Notes under the pieces: generated by a model
Seen by the model: the letters and a program-made list of their open reading frames with translations, nothing else
The model's database searches: none
Told to the model about the DNA's origin: nothing
NCBI RefSeq assembly: GCF_043290135.1
Contig: NC_134704.1
Coordinates: forward strand, 19,803,501-19,867,500
DNA length: 64,000 bases
From: Rhipicephalus microplus
Taxonomy: Eukaryota > Arthropoda > Arachnida > Ixodida > Ixodidae
Direction of reading: 5' to 3'
Position numbers and translations under genes: made by a program
Shown: piece after piece, positions 58,483-64,000 of the stretch
Numbering within the stretch: position 1 is the first letter of the stretch
Layout of the letters: each line of letters begins with the position of its first letter

Positions 58483-58605
58483 TAAAATAACACATACAAT
58501 TTTTTCCCCCTTTTAGCAGAACAACATATGTTGCTGTGCTAATATGTTGTTCTGCTAAAAGGGGAAACAATTGTATAAAAATTGTATGTGTTATAAAAAA
58601 AAAAG
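58483..58605. repeat. Large hairpin, about 50-bp arms
   Basis: The inner arms CCCCTTTTAGCAGAACAACA (58507-58528 and 58543-58564) pair perfectly over 22 bp around a 14-nt loop. Outer arms containing ATAACACATACAATTTTT pair again after a roughly 10-nt insertion (ATACAATTG) on the right side. Confidence 0.9.
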
Positions 58606-58609
58606 AACA

Positions 58610-59560
58610 GTGTATGTATATATATACACACTGTTATTGTAGATCATGGCAGCTAGATGAAACTATTCAGTTCCTTACATCCAACTTACCAGTTAACAAA
58701 TTATTTCCCAGTGAGACTGTTTTAGGAAAGTCCAAACCACTACAAAACATGTCAGTGATAAAGCGCACAGAAATTGAAGTGTTTAGTGAAACTTCACTAG
58801 GAGCTATGAAGTTGTTTCAGAAGTATAATGAACGAAATATGCATGTTGGAGATAATATTATCGATTTGACAACTGGTATTGCAAGTGATGAATATGGCAT
58901 TGTTTTCACTGATATTTTTATACCCCTTTTTATTCCTTGTACTTATTCCATGGAATATATGCTTTTCAAGTAGCACAGCCAAGCACCTAATCATGATGCC
59001 AATTGTTGCATCTTTATTGCTTCGGTAAATGAATATTTCAAAATCAATGCCCAGAAGAGTACTGTTGCTGCACTCAATAAACTCATATTGTACCTGTGGT
59101 GCAGTGTAAGAATAGTATCACTCAGATCTACACCAAATTTTTCTATCTACAAGTGCTCAGCAACATCCTTCTGCCTGTGTGATATTGCCAAGTAGTTGTT
59201 ACAGCCATAATTATTGACATTTGTATATATCATAATAGTACAGCCATAATCAGTGGTATCCGCAAATATAATCTAGTGCATTTGCAGTACCAGTAAATAT
59301 ACATTAAATTAAAGCAACTGTTGACCAATAGGATGGCAGAGACTGCACTATCTTCTTTTCTTTTTTTATGTTGACATAATCTCTGATGATGAAACAACTG
59401 AGCAAAGATGTGAGAGATCAAGCACATTGTTTTATAGTTGCTACTTCTTTCTAACAAATCCTATCACAACAGACTTACCCTTTTTGCAGTAATGAGGCAA
59501 CCAAGCATCCCTAATGTGAGAACTACACTGACTATCAACACAAACTAAAACGTGAAACCT
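58610..59560. other. Intergenic DNA 3' of NPAT
   Basis: AT-rich; a TATATA run lies near 58617-58627. No gene recognised. Short frames on both strands have no motif. Confidence 0.4.
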
Positions 59561-59564
59561 TGTG

Positions 59565-59570
59565 TTTATT
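59565..59570 (-). terminator. Candidate poly(A) signal of the NPAT-like gene
   Basis: On minus this is AATAAA, 255 nt beyond the stop codon at 59825-59827. Confidence 0.35.
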
Positions 59571-59824
59571 AAATACAAATGACAACCTGGACACAACCTG
59601 TATGAGATAATTCCAGTGTCTTGTCCAGATATCGGTTGTTTATATATACATATACATATATACATACTATACGATAAAAACATTTCATTAACAAAGCAGG
59701 CAAATATACAATGCACTATGTATAGCTAATACATTATGGTGAAAGATGGCTTTTTTTTTACAATGAACTGTACAAGTTTAAGGCAAAGGTGTGCCAGGTA
59801 ATGAAATAACATGAAGGGCAGTGA

Positions 59825-62619
59825 TCAGCTGCTATGTATCTTGTCCAGAAACTTGTTGACGTCCATGCTTTTCAAGTATTCCTGGAAAGAAGAACAAATT
59901 TAATTTGAGTTAACAGGGAGAGATAGTCAAAAGCGTGTTCAAGCAAACGAAACTTGTTTTATACCTCATTTTTGGCCTTTTTTGCTTTCCCCCCAGCATT
60001 CTGAAAAATATGCAAAGAGTTGTGCAGATCATTATTTTAAAAGCTTTCGAAAAGTATTCCGTGCAACATTGTCATATAATATTATTGTAAGGTTTTAATG
60101 TCTGCAGAATCAAGACATTTGTGCATGACATTTGTGCATTCAAGTTAAAGTTGCATCTTTGCACGAAATCCCTGCATCTGTCACTTTGTACAGTAATGCC
60201 TCGGAAAGGCATTGGTGCTGGGTTGAAATCCCAGGCCGAGACAAATATTGTATTTTTTAATGAACTAGGAAGTATCTTTTGTGATGAAAACTCGCATGGC
60301 GTTTCCTTGTGGAATCACGCTATGAACGAATCGAATCGTTGTTATTCTTGCGTGTTTACTTACGTGTGGTGTTCCCTTTCTTTTATTCTTCGATGAACCA
60401 GGGCCGGTAATTCCTCCTGAGCTGTTTCTCAACACTTTGTTCACGGCTCCAGTCAGGCTAGTCCGTATTGATTCGATTGCCTTGACGACACGTTCGCTGG
60501 AAGCCTCGTTAGAGGCACCCTCGCTGCTGTCCTGCGTGAGTTCACTGGAAACATTACCAAAGTCTAACACCCTCACGTGATTCTGTGACGTTGTGCACTT
60601 GGAAGCTACAGCCACAAGAGACTTCAGCTGGGGACTTTTTTCATTGGACAAGCGTTGTGAGGCGCCTGGTGGAGTTTGCGGCTTGGCAGTCGAGTGTTGC
60701 TGCCTGCCGACATTGAGGGAGCTTGCCGCAGATGTGAACGGCTGTGACGTGGCACTGTTGCTTGTAGTCGCAATAGACTGACCCTGTCCATTCTGTTGCA
60801 ATGATGCACCGTGTTTTGTCATTTCTCTCATACGCTTTGCATTCCTTAAACGGTTGCCCATCAAGTACCTGTATTTCGGATCCTCCACTTCTAAAATAGG
60901 GGAAGGAAAGAAAAAAAGAAAGAACAGTATGTCAGTCTTGATCACTTGTTCCATGCATCAGGGAACAAAGAACAAATGGAAAACAATGAGCGATGTCAAT
61001 GTTAACTTTTATACTTACAGTCAAATACAACTTCTCATGTCTACGGCAATTCCTCCTCAAAGGTAATTGCGTACATGTCTGCACCAATAAGCACGCTTTC
61101 TAGACTGACATCATGCTTCGAACGGCCAATCACTTTAAGGAAAGTGAATGCGAGCCAGTTGGTACCTATCCACAGTAAAAACAGCTCGAAGAAAACACGA
61201 ATAACAATTCACTTGGGACCAGCGCTGCAGTGCTGGTCCTATGTGAATTCTTGTGCGTGTTAACATTGCCCTGCTTTGAACGATGGGCCGATCACGCCGC
61301 CTCCACAGAACGTCACCAAGTGCATGAGCGGAACAGTTTCTCTAGTCGCGAAGGCGATCAGCTGCTGCACTTCAGTCTTCGAGGTGGGGCCTCTTTAGAC
61401 TTCTTAAGTTTTATCTGAATATATAGGAAAAAATTTTCGTTTTTGCAAACGGCGCTAACAGCTGCTACTGAAACAAACAAATATCTTCAGACTATCTGCT
61501 TCCAAAGCGAAATCTGTGGGATAACGAAAAAGCTGACAAGTGGCTGAATCTATTAAAGGTGTCTTTACAACATCGTGCCCATTCGTTATCAGAGTTTGCT
61601 GCATAATAATTCCACAATAGGCACATATGTATCTGCAGTGAGCATCAACAACACAAAATAACACACATTATTAAATTGCACTGAAGCTGATGTGCTCATT
61701 CTAAGCCATACAGCTAGAAACTCCATCATAACACTTAATGTAGAATGACGGGTAATCCATTATGTACCACATTACACGCCCACAGTCCTCCGTAACAGCC
61801 TGTGCATCATGTTGTTCTATATTAAAACACAGTCCATTGTTATTGCTTTGTAAAGATACAGCTTTCAATCTATGAGTTGTACGATTATCACCATCACATT
61901 ATATTCTGTCAAATAAAATATTCCTTAGTACATAATGACATTCTTCACCACAGATCATAAGAATGTTCTTTGCTCCTTGAGACAAGAACACTTTTCGAAA
62001 AATGGTTCTCTCCGATGAGTCAACATGTGGTATCAGTGTGCAAGTGCAGGAACTTGGAAGATATTAGAACAAAGAAAAGTAACTAATAGTGTGAACAGTG
62101 CTTTAAACAGTGACAAAAATACTGACCATGCAGTACTGAAGACAACATTGGACTATAACACCAGAGGTCTTAAATAAAAGAAGACGAAATTGAACCTCGC
62201 CTTTGAAAGCAGACGGTGGAGAAGGCTGCGAAGGCAGGGGCTCCCTAGGCTGCAGCAGGGGCAGTCGTTTCTTGGCTACGGGTGCCCTGCCCTGTGCCAT
62301 AACCGTTGTGGTGCTGCCATTCATGGTTATAAACTGGCAGTTGGAAGACATAGGGACATTGGGCATCACAATGCTGAAGGAGCCAAGCTGGGGCATGCCC
62401 GTGACCATCACATTTGGGTAGATGATGTTTGAAATGCTTGACGCTGCCGAATTGGCCAGCATTGAAGACGGTGCGAGTGTCTGTGGTTCAGAGGTCACGC
62501 TGTCGTTGGTGCACAGCATGACTTGGGTGCCGTCAGACATAATAACAATGGGGGTCTGAGCGTTGCTGGAAGCTGCAGGCAGTGGTAGTGGTGGCGGGGG
62601 TGGCGGTGGCGGTGCCATG
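59825..62619 (-). CDS. NPAT: Probable NPAT orthologue, 3' exons (partial)
   Basis: NPAT is the nuclear cyclin E/CDK2 substrate that activates histone gene transcription at histone locus bodies. Exons (minus): about 62200-62619, 60364-60890, 59965-60000 and 59825-59881. The last two encode NAGGKAKKAKNE and EYLKSMDVNKFLDKIHSS with a stop. Human NPAT ends in a Lys-rich run and a MDVDKFL-type motif. The 527-nt exon carries QNHVRVLDFGNVS, reminiscent of the NPAT RVLCFD segment, within Ser/Gln-rich disordered sequence. The 62.6-kb exon encodes a Pro run and a hydrophobic Met/Val/Pro-rich activation-like segment (IIYPNVMVTGMPQLGSFSIV). Its donor is ambiguous: 62201, 62162 and 62123 all give the required phase. 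The N-terminal LisH part lies beyond the window or was not recognised. Identification rests mainly on the C-terminal motif. Confidence 0.5.
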
Positions 62620-62639
62620 CTGAGGAGAAAGTAGGTAAG

Positions 62640-64000
62640 AATAGCTGGTCAAGGCAGAGAAAACAGAATGTTTAGTTATGCTAAAAATGAGCAATATGCA
62701 ATATTCAATTAACCTTAAAAAGAAAGCAAAGGCGATATTTAGGTCGATGTGGATTGTTGAAACAGTATTTCAGGGACCTTGTAGTGCTTGTTTCATGACA
62801 AGAAGATATTTAATTTGAAAGAAAACCATGTTTTGAATGGTTCGCCTATCATTAGTTCAATTCATACCAGCCACCTCCAGGAATGACCTAGTGACGTAGC
62901 ACTCGTCATCTGACTGACAGTCGGCACTGCAGTGCACAGCCCAGTGAAAGCAGGACTTGTTTTTCTCAAGAGTAATGTGCAGAAGTTCTTTATTCTATAA
63001 ATAAACCCAAATGCTCAATTTATTCTGTCTTGTAATACATTGCAATGTTCTTTTCTATCATGAGCAAACTGTAGGTTTACTTTGATTTCTTGATAACTAA
63101 AGTGCTTTTCTACATAATATAAATATTTTTGAGGGTTTCAAGCACTAACCTCTGACATGGTATGTTATCTAATTTTAGTGTCCCTTTAAAGAAGCCCTGC
63201 AACACATTTGTGAATGTGGCGAGAAAACATTGCCAATCTGTAATCAAGCCTCCTATGAACATGCAAGCCAAATATTATTGCACTGTACATAGCAGGCCTT
63301 CACAATTTCGTGACAACAATGGCAAATAAGTGCATGCTTTTTCCTCGGCAATATCCGCAAGCAGAAAACAGGTGCGACAGGTACTGGTTGGTTGATTTCG
63401 TCAGTAGGGTAGCAGAAAACAATTTTAAATGGCACGCATCGTTTCGTGTTGGTATCACAGCCATCCACAGGGTGCTGGCACACGTCGGAGCAGCACACGT
63501 GTGTGCCAAATGTAGCAGTCGGCATAGTCAAAACAAAAAAAAAGTTCAAAGCTACAACAATACCCAGCAACACAACCTTTGGCCATCACAACACCTCCTT
63601 GGCATACAGCAGCCCTGTGTAGCCACCAGCACGCTCGTGCACTTGTTTCGCGTGATAACTCCACTCAGACCCGACAGATTCAAAAACACTTTGTTGTGGT
63701 AGGTTTGTAAGGCAACCAAGTGCAACGGAACGGTCGTTCAACAATAACTTCAATCTGCAAGGACACGTAATGGTCTAATTTTTCGTTATCACCCTTACGC
63801 AACACCTAAGAAGACAATCTGGGCACCAAATGGTAGGCAGATGCGATGAACGTTATGGCACCTGGTTTCTAAATTTCCAGCACACCAAACGTGCCTACCA
63901 GCCTCAAAATTCATGCCTAGTCACAGCACTGTTTCTGAGTCTCCGAAATTCTCCGTCATTTCTTTCCATATTTGCGACCAGCAGTAAGGTCAAGTCTCAA
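62640..64000. other. Probable NPAT intron with dispersed repeat
   Basis: A copy of the tick-type repeat beginning TTTAAAGAAGCCCTGCAACA lies at about 63183-63300 and resembles that near 8697. A 130-codon plus frame (63310-63702) has no recognised domain. No NPAT exon could be fixed here. Confidence 0.4.

Noticed and set aside
63310..63702. 130-codon plus frame near the right edge
   Set aside because: No recognised motif; it starts inside a dispersed repeat and lacks splice support.

Overview
This window looks like nuclear genomic DNA from a hard tick, probably a metastriate ixodid. It is AT-rich and intron-rich, and dense in transposon relics. tRNA-derived SINEs closely resembling the tick Ruka family are present, with an A/B-box head and a body ending in TTTTGGGACGTTAAACCCC. 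Five protein-coding genes of animal type, with consensus GT/AG introns, lie among the repeats. No bacterial operons, rRNA, functional tRNA or CRISPR were seen.

Layout. 0-11 kb: no recognisable cellular gene; SINE and LINE relics plus a GC-rich stretch (2.8-4.1 kb) with promoter-like CRE, E-box and ETS motifs. 11.2-34.0 kb (minus): EIF2B4, the eIF2B delta subunit, rebuilt as 13 coding exons (830 codons) with every junction in phase; its introns hold Tigger/pogo remnants, foldback elements, a tRNA-like inverted composite and minisatellites. 34-37 kb: a LINE fragment carrying two perfect adjacent palindromes. 37.3-38.6 kb (minus): OXSM, the mitochondrial beta-ketoacyl-ACP synthase. 40.2-42.4 kb (plus): a complete four-exon TMEM14-family gene, divergent from OXSM. 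43.6-45.7 kb: LINE relics, one with a long open frame but a damaged RNase H domain. 46.5-56.4 kb (minus): SLC35B3, a Golgi PAPS transporter, eight exons and 352 codons, all in phase. 57.9-58.6 kb: a Penelope-like fragment and large hairpins. 59.8-62.6 kb (minus): the 3' exons of a probable NPAT orthologue that runs off the right edge.

The genes are housekeeping genes with separate roles: translation initiation, mitochondrial fatty-acid synthesis, a small mitochondrial membrane protein, sulfation, and histone transcription. They are not an operon. OXSM and TMEM14 are arranged head to head and both act in mitochondria, so a shared promoter region is possible but untested.

I did not find a convincing new biological system. 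The points most worth checking are: (1) template-switch-like perfect palindromes in a LINE; (2) a 69-nt in-frame cryptic intron in the large EIF2B4 exon; (3) a SINE nested in a foldback element, both with target-site duplications; (4) a cluster of strong hairpins in EIF2B4 and intergenic DNA. Exon boundaries were set by hand from splice consensus, reading-frame continuity and remembered family alignments, without database searches.
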